Origin: Tenebrio molitor
Taxonomy: Eukaryota; Arthropoda; Insecta; Coleoptera; Tenebrionidae
Direction: 5' to 3'
DNA length: 64,000 bases
Assembly (NCBI RefSeq): GCF_963966145.1
Contig: NC_091046.1
Coordinates: 19,840,001 to 19,904,000 of the forward strand
Shown here: positions 10,277 to 23,000 of the stretch, piece by piece
Layout of the letters: every line of letters begins with the position of its first letter
Position numbering within the stretch: the first letter of the stretch is position 1
The notes under the pieces: model-generated
What the model saw: the letters and a program-made list of their open reading frames with translations, nothing else
What the model was told of the DNA's origin: nothing
The model's database searches: none
Made by a program: the position numbers and the translations under genes

Positions 10277-11250
10277 CTGGATTTTTTCCATGTATTTTTC
10301 GAAGATTTTAATGTATGTAAATATTTTGCCTTATTTATTATCTACCAATTACTACAAACACAATTCAAACTTTTATTCATCAATTTATATAAAAAGGCAA
10401 CTCTGAACAATCTAACAATTTAAAAATTTATAAAAAGCAATTTTCGCAGATTTGACATACATACATACAAAATATCAGTAATACGATTTGTTGGAAACGA
10501 TTAATTAATTTTATCCCCATTTACAGTAGCCCTCAATACGTGTACGCTTTATTTTTTAATAGAAGTGTTCATTGTTTTGGCATAATGGGAGGCCATGATT
10601 TATTTTTTAACGTTAGGCACACTGTTTGATTTCCGTCACTAAAGTGCCTGACATGCGGATCTATCAAAATGAACATACTCGTAACATGTTGCTAAATTTC
10701 CCGCCCACTAGACATTGACACTATTAATAACTTCAAACTTAGAAAAACATAACCTAATTCAACAGGCAACTTTACTATAGTCAGAATCACGAAGCAATGC
10801 GTGTGCGTCATTACACATCCATGACGTCACGATATTACTACGTTTGTCTGCGTAAGTCAACGCGAATGACAACCGGCGCGGCGTCCGGCTTAATATGTCA
10901 AAATAATTATATATTTACAAAGACAAGACATTTATATTTAAAGTGTGTGCTTAAGACTGCACGACAGAAGTGAAAATGTCTATGATGTTCAAAATTTGAT
11001 TTGAAATTGTATTATTATGGATGATGGTATTTGGAGGAATCAGGTTCAACGGGCTTGTGGTAGTTAAAATACGAAATAAACAAGTACTTTGGATTCAAAT
11101 CTATTTATATATGTAAAATACGGTGGAAATTTCAAACAAAATTAAACAAAACCATCACAAATGCGATTAAAAATTTGACAGCGCTAATGTAATAAACGTA
11201 CAACTGACATCTTACTCTATTCGCACATGGAGAATTACTAAATTCATCTG
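10277..11250. other. Gene-less stretch with a GC-richer patch
   Basis: Mostly AT-rich, without credible frames. A more complex patch at about 10780-10895 includes GTCATTACACATCCATGACG and CAACCGGCGCGGCGTCCGGC. It has no second copy in the window and could be regulatory, but nothing shows this directly. Confidence 0.35.
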
Positions 11251-11299
11251 TGAACTTACAATGTTTGTCATGTCTTTATCGTTAGGTACTCCTGCAGCT

Positions 11300-11750
11300 T
11301 TACACCGAAAAAGCCAAAGCTGTTCCTTCAATAAAACCATTCTTATTGCCTGCATGCAACACTATAGATCTGTAATACAAGAAAACAAATATAATGCTAT
11401 CTGAAATAATACTTTAACTTACCTTTTCCCTTCAGAGTTCCATTTTTTAATGCTTTTGTAGCTATCATCCTGCCAAGACCTGTGTACAGATCCATTTTCA
11501 AATATCCATGTCTCATCAAGGTATACACACTGTAGAGGATTTTGTGCATTCAAATTTTGCATGTAAGATCTTAAAAATTGTACTCTTGAAATAGCAACAT
11601 GTCCTAATTCCATTAACCTTTTGTGAGAATCAGTTGCTTTAAATGTAAAGCCAATGTTATGTAAAACTCGGTTTAATGAACCTATGGACCCTAGAAAAAT
11701 GTTTTTCCTTACTAGAACTTCCAGTAACGATGCCTGAGCCACGTGTTTTC
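11300..11750 (-). pseudogene. Intron-containing Tc1/mariner-type transposase remnant
   Basis: The minus-strand exon 11423-11750 follows a good acceptor (TTTGTGTTTCAG, AG at 11751-11752). It encodes SLNRVLHNIGFTFK, then RVQFLRSYMQN, then VYLDETWIFENGSVHRSWQD. LDETW holds the first catalytic aspartate of a DDE transposase. It ends GAA GGG AAA AG at a consensus donor (GTAAGT, complement of 11417-11422). After a 53-nt intron (11370-11422, acceptor TGTATTACAG) the frame resumes as SIVLHAGNKNGFIEGTALAF and soon meets a stop. This matches the G-K-x-x-I-V-x-H-A-G segment of this insect transposase family. The N-terminal exons and the rest of the catalytic core are missing or broken, so it is a remnant. 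A domesticated gene is not excluded but is unlikely given the truncation. Confidence 0.7.
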
Positions 11751-11897
11751 CTGAAACACAAATTTGAAGCTCTCAAAACATTCATGTTGTGGAATTATAC
11801 TTTTTTCAACCATCCAACCAAACAAATTATTTAAGACATGTTAAGAAACCAGGTAGGAATTTCAAATGATTTAGCTAGTTTACTTTACAGCTGCTCA

Positions 11898-11987
11898 TCA
11901 GCGGAGATAATAACTTCACGGACGCCCTCAGCGGAGATAATAACTTCACGGACGCTCCTCAGCGGAGATAATAACTTCACGGACGCT
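11898..11987. repeat. Three tandem copies of a 30-bp unit
   Basis: The unit TCAGCGGAGATAATAACTTC followed by ACGGACGC occurs three times, starting at 11898, 11928 and 11959 (spacing 30 and 31). The copies are almost identical, so the duplication is recent. A short divergent echo (TTTTACGGACG) lies near 12058. No function is apparent. Confidence 0.9.
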
Positions 11988-13003
11988 GGTCAGCTCGTTA
12001 GATGCCATGACAATGAACTGACACTTTCGCATTATCAATGCAGCAGTGCAATGTCATATTTTACGGACGTTTGAAGAAAAAATAATTTTTTCGATTTCCA
12101 AAGCTTCTAAATTCTCTATTATGCAGGATTAGATATTGGTAATGAGTGATCTTGTACTTTGTGATAATATGTACGATTAGAGGTAGTTTTCATGACAATT
12201 TAATACATATACCTATTTCGAAATAATTGACCTGTTAAGTGCCACTTTCAAAGACCGCCAAATCAGCAAATAAGTACAATAGAATTTGTTTAACATTTTT
12301 CTGAACGTTTACGATAATCTCTTCTACACCCTAGTGCACCGTTAGTACGCCATTTTTGGGACACTCTGTATAATTAGTTTTTTCCTTAATAAGTAATATA
12401 TTTTTTTTTTTTGGGATAAAAATTGATAACAAAAACCAAAACAATTTAGCTTAGTCAAATGAATCACTATCAAAAAATGAAGAGCATTTTATGACAACTA
12501 TTCATCTATATAAAAACTCGCTGACAAAATTCAATGCTGAAATTTAATGACCGTGAATCATAAAGAACCTTATTCTCACTTCTCATTTGATGAAGACGCT
12601 AAAAACGATCTTAGCGTGTATACATCCAGGCGACGCATATAACTTATATTAGTTCATTCGATATACCACTTACTTTCATCATAAACAATTTAATGTAATT
12701 ACCTCACCTTCACCTCAATTTATTTTTAGTTGCTTCAACAACATCATAGATCAATCGTAAACTGAATTAACTTTTTTGTTTGCAACTAACAACTTTAGTA
12801 TTTAAACAGTATAAAGGCGAGCTACAATAAATTAATCCATCTGAAACACAATTTAAAAAAAAAATTGTAAAAAGTTGCTAAAATTATTATTGATGAATAA
12901 TGTTCCCTCATATTGTATTAGGTAAACAAATTCTTAATAAATCAGAAAATATTGCATCCAGTCTCAAATTCAGAAAACTGCGGACTACATAATATACACT
13001 AGA
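11988..13003. other. AT-rich stretch with a possible transposon end
   Basis: No gene is seen. CCATTTTTGGGACACTCTGT followed by ATA at about 12351-12373 resembles the terminal bases of mariner-type MITEs, but no inverted partner was found. Confidence 0.4.
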
Positions 13004-13457
13004 TATTCTTTATCTTGGTGAGTGGTCGATAGCCATGGGTAGGTTTGTAAGTTTTACTTTCCACACCAAATTTTTGTGCGGTGTAAAATCCTGTGTTTTA
13101 ACTGCGATCGCTATCATTCAGATTCAGAATCATCGTTAAGCATTCGTGTCTAAATCTCGCAATCTTATGTCGCAAAATGTAAATATAGACACACCGATTC
13201 TTAAACCGCTCCGAAAACTATCGACGTCCGTCGTCGGTCAATCCTAACATTATGCCCATGCCGGGCAATGTTGCAAAGAAGTTTGGGTTTGAGAAATTAA
13301 CCGGATTCTTAAACCATAAATCGGACCAAATTTGACCGGAAAGTGTGGGCCGGTCTACCAACTACCAACACACTTTTCCATGGGAAATTTCAAAAATCCC
13401 TAAATTCAACTTGACGGCTGAAAATTTCCCAAAGACCACTCATCAAGATAAAGAATA
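13004..13457. mobile_element. MITE with TATTCTTTATCTTG ends
   Basis: TATTCTTTATCTTGGTGAGT (13004) and the inverted ACTCATCAAGATAAAGAATA (to 13457) give terminal repeats of about 24 bases, extended by GGTC/GACC. The interior of about 400 bases is non-coding. Confidence 0.75.
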
Positions 13458-14550
13458 GAGTATGTACCTATATCGTTTTACACGTTGAGGTACTAATTTA
13501 TATTAACATTTCTCCGGATATGTTGAGTGATTTAATTATAATAAATCACGTTCATGAAATATTTTCACAAAATATTTTAATATTTTTATAATCCATTGCC
13601 ACGTTATAGTAATAAAATTTTTACATTAACTAAAATTTAACTAATAAGAAACTTCCGAAGCGGGAAGTAAGCAAGTAGAGATACAGAATAGTGTAAATAA
13701 AATTTTTATTCAATCAAATTACGTAAACCACGCAACTCCATGATGGCTTATGGATGGTATCACGAACGTCGGAATCAAAGAAATGTAATTATACCTACAA
13801 AACGAGCTCTCTCACACGGTAATCTTCATCTAACGGCATCCAAATCTTCACATATTGTTAGATAATTTGCAGTGTTATTCCACATAGATTTCTTTACCTT
13901 TGCAATTTCTTGATGTCATGGTCCACATACCTACTTTTCGTTTATAACAAAATTTTAACATTAGTCTAACTATTAAAGGTAACACATGTAATATTAATTA
14001 AAGCGAATGAAAAAATAAAAAAAAAAAAAAATAAATAGAATTATTTATTTAATTGTATGTATGTATATATAACATATATAACATAATAGGTTTGAAGATA
14101 TGTATTTAATTTATAATAAAATAAAACACAATAATATTAAACAAACAACGTTTGAACAAACAAAAAATACTCGTAACTTCGTCATACCGTACTTTCGTGT
14201 TATTAACGTGAACTACCTTGTTTTATATAATATGGTTGAAAAAAACTTCAGAAAACCCTTGATGAAGGTGAAACTCACATGACGTTTTACTAAAAAGGAT
14301 CTATGTTTTAGTTTGAGTTTAGCTGAAACTCTGAGACTTAAGAATAATATTTTTCTAAATGTACCGGTAAACGGTGTATTTTTAGTATTGCATTATCTCG
14401 TAAAAAAGATTAATTAGTTAAACATCAGTTAGCTAGTTATTTATCTACGTATCCGAGTTTGAATTTAGGTCGCCACTTATTAGCAGAAAGAGTTAAATGC
14501 AAGATTGCCCGAAGATTTATAGTTAAAAATCATTAAAGTGAATACAATAT
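13458..14550. other. AT-rich gene-less stretch
   Basis: Poly-A and TATA-rich low complexity occurs around 14010-14100. No credible coding sequence or repeat partner was seen. Confidence 0.45.
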
Positions 14551-15010
14551 GGCAGAACACAGTTAAAACCTAGCGAGGAAAAGAACACACAGCTCGCATC
14601 TTATCCGTATTACTATTCGCATTGAAGAGGTTCCTGTCAGCTGCGGCAGTAAAGTGTTCTTCAGGAGACCGCTGAATAAGTAGCTTTCTTGTCAGGCACT
14701 GGACTTCAATCACACGTGTTATTACTGTGCATTACATTTTTATCCTTAACACAATGGTCCATATATTACGTCATAGACCCAAGCAACCTTACATGCACCG
14801 TATTCAATGTCCACAGGTCGACTATTCGAACGTTATGAACAAAGCTGCAGACGCCGACAATTAAAGGTGATGGTCCGATGCCAACTGCAAACAATATATC
14901 AATCACTGCAGGGCTGGCTACCTTGTAAACATTTCCAGCTCGAACCTTCCTGCTACTTAATTATACCGGCTGCTGAGAAGACATCTCGGCGAAACTTGGC
15001 AGGGCTGTAA
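14551..15010. other. Higher-complexity non-repetitive island
   Basis: This segment is visibly less AT-rich than its flanks, has no inverted ends and has no second copy here. The plus-strand frame at 14807-15010 shows no recognisable domain and probably reflects the composition. Candidate explanations are a distal cis-regulatory module or a non-coding exon. Neither can be proved from one sequence. Confidence 0.3.
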
Positions 15011-16770
15011 ATTTATTTAAGACATTTATAGTTCATTTGAGGTGTGAAGATTTTAAGAAAATTTGCGGTGATCGAGGTGGGTAACAAAAATCGAACAAAA
15101 TACTGTGTTATTATAAACACAAAATGTCTTGTAAAACACAAATTTTTATTAATCATTTACCTCTTATAGGTATTACAATGTGCAAAGGGTTATTTCCAAC
15201 TACGACGTAAGACTATCAGAGCAAAACCAACCTAAACCAAAACAAAAAAGTTATTGCTACGTATGTACCTCATTATGATATAAACTATTGTGTTATAATT
15301 GATATTAATTTGCCCTCAAATTTTTAATTCGTCGACCTTTCATAGTTTTTTGTAAAATTTGTTGTGAGAGTTTTAGTTACAGTAAAAAATAAATTACATT
15401 TTTTAATTCAAAACCTTAGTTTTTGCATAAAATATTTTCTACAGAACATTGATAACTTGGTCATAACACTCATAACACATATACATAACAACATTAAACA
15501 TTATAAATTATAATCGATGCTTTATTTTTGCATTTTAGTATGTAGAGGTATTGTTGCATTGGTCTATTATAAAGACGTAATACAATAAAATGCTACAGTT
15601 CCATGTTATGATAACGTATGGTTGTTGTACCCTCGTATGTTACAATTTGAACAACATTTATCTATTTGCATATAATAGAACTGTCCAGAGTATTTATTGA
15701 TGACACAGTTTATGAAAGGCATTATTATGCAAAATATCATTTGTGTTTAATTAAATTACCATGCAGTTTGAATCGACTTATTTACAAGTTGTGCTACTTC
15801 AATTATCATTTTAGTAACCCATGTACATCTGAAATTTGTGTGTGCTCTGTGATCTACAATCAATAAGAGAACATTTACATTTTTGCTCAATAGAAGAAAA
15901 ATTAACTATAATAAAAATAATTATTTGCAGGTTAAGTCTAATCGTTTACGAATAGTTATTGGCACGTAACTGTAATGATCGGTAGTCATTTCATTGTTCG
16001 ATGCAACATTAAAATCTCCGAAACTAGCCGCAGGTCACCATTAAGAACAATGTGCAAAGCATAATAGTGGCTGTAGCCCATAGAAAATCTATTTTACGAG
16101 TTTCCACTCCCAGATAGAGGGATTGTTTATGCGCTAATCTTGACAATAGAGAAGATGAACATTTCATACGTTGCAAACAACTCGTTAAACCAGTAGTTAA
16201 GAAATAGATGTCCTAATAAAATTTAAAAGCAAACATTTTTATTCTGAACAAATATTGATTGTGTGCTGTCATACTCGTGACATTGGAATATAAAAATATT
16301 ACATTTATTTATTGAGAGGAGCCATTGAAGGTGTGAAAGTACTGTCTGTCTGCAACATTTTCATTACAGCAATCAGGTGTAACTTTGTCATAATGTTCGT
16401 ATTTATATTTTCGATGAAGCAATAACTTATTCAATACGCTCATATCACCTTAATGATGCAGTTATCTATTCAAGTCTGATAAATTAGGTCGATGTGATGG
16501 TTTGTCACTATATTTAAATTGATTATTAATATTGACATCCTTTATGTCAGCTACCATTTTGCAGCAGGTTCATTTGAAATAACAGTAAATAAATAACACA
16601 CAACTTGAGAATGTCTACAATAACATTCAGCAATGATGTACCTGCCACTAACTAATTTAAAACAAACTAATCCAAGAAAAATAGTACGAATTGTGTACAC
16701 AAAAACATTAATTTTATTTTTTTGAAGGAACGAATAATTTATCTCAGCTATGACACAATAATACTAATAC
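15011..16770. other. Gene-less stretch
   Basis: Several short frames exist without motifs. The part at 15940-16210 is more complex than its surroundings and could hold regulatory sequence. No repeats were identified. Confidence 0.4.
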
Positions 16771-17187
16771 TATACAGGGTGTAACAGATAAAAGTACATT
16801 TATTTTTACGGTAATAGGACTCATCAACTATAACTTTTCTATTTTTTTTTTTCGAAAACAATATAAAAATTAATCTAAAGTTACTAAAGATTTGCTTACC
16901 CGGCTATGGAACGATTTTAATCTAAATACATTGAATAAAGAAACAAAATAAACAGCAGTAATAGAAAAAACACACAAAAGTGAAATCATTTTATTCATCA
17001 AATGCAATACGCAGGGAATAAAAAGATTCAGTTTTTACGATTCCTGTTTAAAAAAAAAGTTTTCAGATTTATAAAATTGCATTCAACGGGAAGAGCACGT
17101 CAAAATAAAGGGGGGACAAAGTTGTTGTAATTGATGAATACAATTACCAATTAAAATAAATGCACTTTTTCTGTTACACCCTGTATA
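16771..17187. mobile_element. MITE with TACAGGGTGTAACAGA ends
   Basis: TATACAGGGTGTAACAGATA at 16771 is mirrored by TTTTTCTGTTACACCCTGTA ending at 17187, and similarity continues inward (AAGTACATTTATTTT against AAGTGCATTTATTTT). The outer TA pairs fit a TA target duplication, as in mariner-derived MITEs. The interior is non-coding, about 417 bp in all. Confidence 0.85.
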
Positions 17188-18240
17188 CCTACTAACCTTT
17201 GGTTTCTAAATTTACGTCACATAATATTAAACAATATTACTCGTATTATCCCCACTCATCAAAGAAGCTTACACATCATATCTAAAAAGAAACAATTGTT
17301 ACAATTTAAGTTACGTATTTGAAACTACATAGTTGTCTTCGGGCCATGGATTTCATTAAACGATAAAGATTTAAAAAATTATGTAGGTATATTATATTTT
17401 CTTAATTAAATATTCAGCACGGATTGAAGTTTATCTGGTCAGATCCAGGGTTACCACTTTGAATTAATTAATTACAAAGATTAAAAATAAGGCATGTAAG
17501 GAAGAGTTTCTTTGTAAACCATATTTAGGTTTTCCCCAGAGGAGTTATGTTAAAATAGATGATCATTGATCACTTTCCTACAGACCACTGAAAACTATGT
17601 ATACATGACAAATTCAATTTTCGGGTGTGAGAAGATATTTTTCGCGCACGAGCGACCAAGGAACGAGTGCTCCATTTCCGTGAATGTGCCGAATATGACT
17701 TCGCGCATCGAAGTTTGTACAACATTCATTTTTTGAAACCCTTCGATACCCTTTGTGAATAGATTACGCTTGTCCATGCGCTTGCCAAAGTGTCAATCGA
17801 ATTAATAGCGATTTATTTTCACTCTTTCAAATTTGCAACATCCTAATTGGAGAAATGGCGTTTTGTAAAACAGATTTTATTATTGTCAAGTCAAATTATT
17901 TTCAGAATTCTCAAAAAGGCGAATGCTTTTTGGATGCTTTTGAAACACTAGCCCCGAAATCTACGTTCGTAATTAACTGTTGCGGTTGCGAAATGTCATT
18001 TTGAAGCTAGATAGTGAGTTCAAAAAGAATTTTAATTTCATAATTATACACAAATGATGAGATTTTGCTTTTCGTGGCCAACGTGCATAGTTTCATTTTC
18101 TTCTCTGTTATGTAGGAGTAACATTTACTGGAAAAGTTTGAAGTCTTTTGCGGGTCTATTGAAAAATTATAGAAATGTTATTTTTAATTTTTTGCAAGCT
18201 GATCAATAAAATGAATAAAAATCTAATAAAAACTAATAAT
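17188..18240. other. Gene-less stretch
   Basis: A minus-strand frame at 17595-17777 (60 codons) contains no recognised domain. The region 17620-17720 is somewhat GC-richer. Nothing is assigned. Confidence 0.4.
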
Positions 18241-19010
18241 ATGAGGTTTGCAATCGATCATTGATAAATGTAGGATTTGCGGAACTGAAGGGGAAACAAT
18301 TGAACACATCATTTATTCTTGCACCGTTTTGGCTCCAAGCGAATATAAGAAACCTCATGATATATTCGCTAAAATTATACACATGAATTTAGCTGTTAAA
18401 TTCAATTTATTAAAGGATACACAACCACATTACATTTATAAACCAGCAAGTTGTTTAGAAAATGACAATTACAAATTATATTTTGATCGCACAGTTTTAA
18501 CTGACATTCACATTCAGCATAACAGACCAGACATTATTATTTTAAATACACAACAAAAGCAAGCACATCTTTTAGATATAGCTGTTCAAAATTCACACAA
18601 TATAACACAGATATATACCTAACACAAAAATTAATAAATATTTAGAGCTCTCCGTTGCTATGAGAAATCTTTGGTGTTTAGAAAAAAAAAACGATTTTAC
18701 CACTTATAATTTGAGCAATGGGAATAGTACCGCAATCTCTTTTTAAAAATTTAAAAATTCTGGATTTAGGGAACACATTGGCAGTTGAAATTTAAAAAGG
18801 TATATTATTATACTCATGTCATATCGTGAGGAAGTTCCTTAACATTGACACAGAACATAATATAAAAACACAACAAAGTCAAAATACGGAGACGAGACGG
18901 CGGTAATTATGTTGATTAGCACTGCACTATTACTTGATAGTAATATCCGTAACAGTGTATGTACTCCGGCAAAATTGCAGTGCCGTCGGCGCCAGGTGGT
19001 GGAGGGAAAT
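18241..19010 (+). mobile_element. 5'-truncated R2-like LINE, copy 1
   Basis: Encodes only the C-terminal end of a non-LTR retrotransposon polyprotein: a CxxC...HxxxxC zinc knuckle (CRICGTEGETIEHI then IYSC), then HNRPDIIILNTQQKQAHLLD. The RPDI...LLDIAV part is like the restriction-enzyme-like endonuclease of R2-type elements. The frame is broken after TQIYT, and later sequence (SVAMRNLW, LPLII) is still recognisable. It is closely similar to copy 2 at 31212-32345, including the 3' untranslated part (AGCACTGCACTATTACTTGA). Truncation at the 5' end is the usual outcome of target-primed reverse transcription. Confidence 0.8.
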
Positions 19011-19048
19011 AGATTTCGATAATGTAAAACAGATTTTTTTAAGTAGTC

Positions 19049-19400
19049 GTACTATTGCGGGCAAAAAAAGTTTGACATCAAATTTCTGTCAGTTTTGAAA
19101 AATTCGATGTGGTTCAAGCTTTATTGTCTTTTTTTTTGACACTATTCCAGCTGACAGTTTAAAAATTTATTTTATACTCCTATTTTTCTTTTCCAAATTC
19201 CGTCTTCTTTTGATAAAGGTAGATTTTGATTGGAACTTTGCATTAAATAAATATTCACTACGTGCTGACTTACAATCATTCCCTACAACCTACAATACTT
19301 AATGACAACGTCAATCAATTCAAAGTAGGGTAAGGGTTATTTCACATTAAAAGTCAAGACAATGACGTTGATGTCTCACTTTTTTTGCCCGCAATAGTAC
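19049..19400. mobile_element. MITE with GTACTATTGCGGGC ends
   Basis: GTACTATTGCGGGCAAAAAA at 19049 and the inverted TTTTTTGCCCGCAATAGTAC ending at 19400 are perfect terminal repeats of about 20 bases. The interior is about 310 bp and non-coding. It sits just downstream of the R2-like LINE copy 1. Confidence 0.85.
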
Positions 19401-22400
19401 ATACAGGGTTATGTAAAATTTATGGTTGCCGCTCCATATATAAAACATCAAAATGATGACAGAAGTTAAATTGGGTGCAAAACAACTCAATATTTTTAGA
19501 ATTGGTTGCAAAACAACTCGTTATACCTATGTATTTAGATTCGTTAATTTAAAAAAAAAAAATAAAACTCTCATCATCGGACTTTTCAACTAAAAAATGA
19601 CAGTGACGGCGACAAAAATTGACAGTTCACATGAAAGAGGCAAAAATTTCATAAAATGGGCATGGGCTGTTTCGACTGTAATCATTTATAATAATAACCC
19701 TGTACTTATAACTATGAAGAAAATAATCTTTAATTATACATTAGAAGTGCAAGGGAAAAAAAGAAATGTTATGTTCTTTTTTGAAAAATCCTATTTTCAA
19801 TCTGAACAACATTAAAGTTATGCTACTTTTCATTTTACCTATGTGCTTACAGAAACAACATTTTTATTATGGATGGTCTATAAAATAATGGTATGTTTGT
19901 AAATTTTAGGTATATCTTAAGAATGTAGTATGTAATAGCAAAAAGTTCTTACTCCATACGTTCTGATGTAAGTGGTTCCTTGAATGAAAATGATACGTTT
20001 TACCAGAAGTAAAATTTTTATATGTTAACTTAGATACATTCATGAACTGATTATGTGATTAACAAAAATTGAGTGTGTAATTTTGTAGTTTTCAATGATT
20101 TCTTATTAAAAGTTAACAACATGTAAAAGATGGAATGACCTTGTAAGTTCATGTTTTGAACTTGTCAAACACTTCACTAATTATGAATAAGAATTTGGTA
20201 GCAAATAACATAAAATAAATATAAGGTAATTAGACATTAGTAAAATAAAAGTGATTTGAAGTAAAGTTGCATTAAGATCGATCTGTGTTGGAAGGATTTT
20301 ACATAGTGTGCAATTAAAATATTTGCACTTGAATTGATGAAAAAATCTTCACAGTTACTTCCTTGATGAAATCCGATAGAGTTTAAGTAGACTAAAACAT
20401 TGTGGCATATGCCTGACCGTACTATATGTAGACTTTTCACCTAGCGTGTACGCGGCTCTTGACTCAAGCTGACCTCTTGCCCTCTCTCACATTACCATAG
20501 CCAGAGGAACACCGGACCAGGTAAATATCTTGCACTCCTCGATCAATCTGAAGACGCCTTTCATAAGAAGTCTCCGTTTGTCCAGATAGAACGACACGTA
20601 CCTCTATTCGTCCACAATTAAAACACTTATACGTATAATTACAGCTTAGTTTTATGTATCTGCCCACGCGCTTGTACTCTATCCCCTTTCAATTTTTACT
20701 TGCATTCGTTATTAAATCATAATAAGTTTGCGCTCACACGATCCCAGAAATTTTTCATTAATAAATGCGTGCAGGTATTTCTGGAACATTATTTTGTTTC
20801 ATAATCTTTTACAGACAAAAAGGACTAACACCTGAAACGAGCTTAATAATTTCCTAGTTAAACTGAGTATCCTAAAAACACGACTTGTTACCTTATGTAA
20901 TTTCTACTATGTGATGATAATGCGAATATATGACGGTTCGATTAGTGGGTACCTCTTGCTGCAGTCAGAAATATATTGTTTAAATTACTTTAGCTATGAT
21001 CATGTTTGAATAACTATAAACTTTCAATAGAAAGAAAAGTCAATTATGTGCGACATTTCCTTATAATTTGTTAAGAGCGTTGGAAAGATCATTCAACGAT
21101 GATTATTATTTTAGGTTATTATGATTGCCCAACAATATCAAATTTTTTATTCTTACCAGAATTGACAAATGGAAAATTGTGTCGCAAATACAAATAAGAA
21201 GGAAAATATCATTCAAAAATAGTTATTTGTATCACAAGGCTAGAAAATGCCAAATCGCACAAATTGTGCTTGCACTTGCAAAACATTTTCAAACCGTGTA
21301 ATACACAAATTTTTTTCGGCCGACAATTTATTTAAAGCAAAATATAATCATTTTTGTTAAAAAATGACCAGACAGGGAATTTATTTTTCTTCCATTGGGA
21401 ACATAAAGAATTCAAGAAGCGAGTGTCACGACAAAAATCAACCAATGCCTCAAATATTCAAAACCGTCGTCGTCGTTTCTGTTATTCCTAACCCATCGCT
21501 TGATACCACCCTCGGCCCCTACTGCTATACACAATGTAGAGTTTGCGATAAAGGATACAAATTTGGGCGACATCAATATTTTAGGTTAAAAAATTGTATA
21601 AAAATGCCACATGACACTGCCATTTTGTGCTGAGGGGGTCCCTAGACTAAACTCAAGATTTAATAAAACCCTATGAATTTTTTTTTTCATTTTAATTGAA
21701 AATGCTTGTAATATTTCTTCAAGCCTTCGTGGACCTTCCTTGAGGGCATTATGGCCCCCGCTGACCCATGTCGCGCAGATTAAAAACCACTGCCTTAGAT
21801 TATAAACAAATTAAAGTAAAAATTAAATTAAAAATTAACTTCTAACATTTACAATTGCGTCGTAAAAATAAAAGACGTAAGGTGATACGATATATTGCTT
21901 AGAGTAAAATCGTCGTAACAGAAATAAGCAAGTTGAGCTCATTACACCGCATATACTTGGCACAGATTTTTCGGTACTGCACAGCAGTGACATCGCATCG
22001 TAATGAAGCAATGTGTCGGACACAATCAGGAATTTTTAGTGAATTTGAAGTGGATTCAAATAGAAAACCACAAAAGTTGAAAAAATTGCTTCTAACACGG
22101 CCTGATTCATGTCTGCGTCTGCTTTCCCCTTTTTCAGATCATCTAGTACTAGTCCAACAACGCAGAACGGCCAAAACACTGCAGCCATTATTTTCTTAAT
22201 TTTTGATTACCCCCCTGATAATTTCCACAAAATTTAACTTCCTAACCACCATAATCTTCGTAATTGTACTCCTAGTAGAATTAATTCACGAATGAAAACA
22301 AGGAGCACTCAAGATAAGCTAATCAAACTTATAGGTCAATGAAAGTAAAATCTTTCTCTTTTTAGTTAAACTATATAAATTAATATTCATAACCTCAATA

Positions 22401-22415
22401 ATTTCACACATCTAC
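19401..22415. other. Gene-less stretch with scattered remnants
   Basis: No coding region is supported. A GC-richer island lies at about 20440-20690, where the minus-strand frame 20464-20667 has one CxxC and no known domain. At 21690-21792 the sequence ends in GATTAAAAACCACTG, the inverse of a CAGTGGTT-type hAT terminus, but no opposite end was found. The rest is AT-rich. Confidence 0.4.
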
Positions 22416-23000
22416 AAATATCGAGGAAGTAGACAGATTCAACTATTTAGAAACAAGAAAATCGAACATCGCAGAAGAGATCCAAACTAGGATAATGACA
22501 GGAAATAGATGCATAGGTGCACCATAGAGAACGATTAAGAGCAAAAACATCTCCAGAAATGCGAAGATCAGGATCTACGCGACGGTGATACTACCAGTAG
22601 TCGTATACGCATGCGAAACGTGGACCCTGAATAAGACTGAAAAAACAAAACTTGAGGAGGTGTGGGAAAGGAAAGATGGGCGAAGTATGGAGAAGGAGAA
22701 CAAACGAGGAGATAACAGGCAACAAATATAACAGGGGTCGTAAGAACACAACGAGTTAGATAGCTAGGACATGTGGAGAGGACCAATGAGGGAAGAGTCC
22801 CCAAAATGTTGATGACGTGTGGAATAGGCGGGAGAAGGAGAAAATGTAGACCGTGGACTAGATGGAAAGCAGAGGTAGAGGAAGACTTGAGGGAGATTGG
22901 GATTACCGAGTGGAGGGCAAAAACGAAGAATAGAGACAGTTGGAAAAATATAACCAAACAAGCCATGGACCTGCTAGGCGCGTTTAGCTATGCTATATAA
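22416..23000 (+). mobile_element. 3' fragment of a non-LTR retrotransposon
   Basis: Broken plus-strand frames give EEVDRFNYLETR, then VILPVVVYACETWTLNKTE, and finally, in one frame at 22773-23000, GIGGRRRKCRPWTRWKAEVE with WKNITKQAMDLLGA. These are hallmarks of the C-terminal part of an insect LINE reverse-transcriptase protein (SETWTL and GRPRTRW-type motifs). The element ends in a short TAATAATAA tail. 5'-truncated and frameshifted, so inactive. Confidence 0.75.

Noticed and set aside
12340..12375. Terminus of a mariner MITE (GGGACACTCTGTATA)
   Set aside because: No inverted partner was found within reach. Mentioned only in the stretch description.
20464..20667. Minus-strand frame with CFNCG, possible zinc knuckle
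   Set aside because: Only one CxxC pair is present and the partner residues of a knuckle are missing.
21690..21800. hAT element ending at 21792 (CAGTGGTTTTTAATC on the minus strand)
   Set aside because: No opposite terminus, target duplication or transposase frame was found, so it is only a suspected solo end.
22568..22966. A 132-codon minus-strand frame, hydrophobic, serine/proline-rich
   Set aside because: It is the antisense of the non-LTR fragment at 22416-23000, whose plus-strand motifs are clear.
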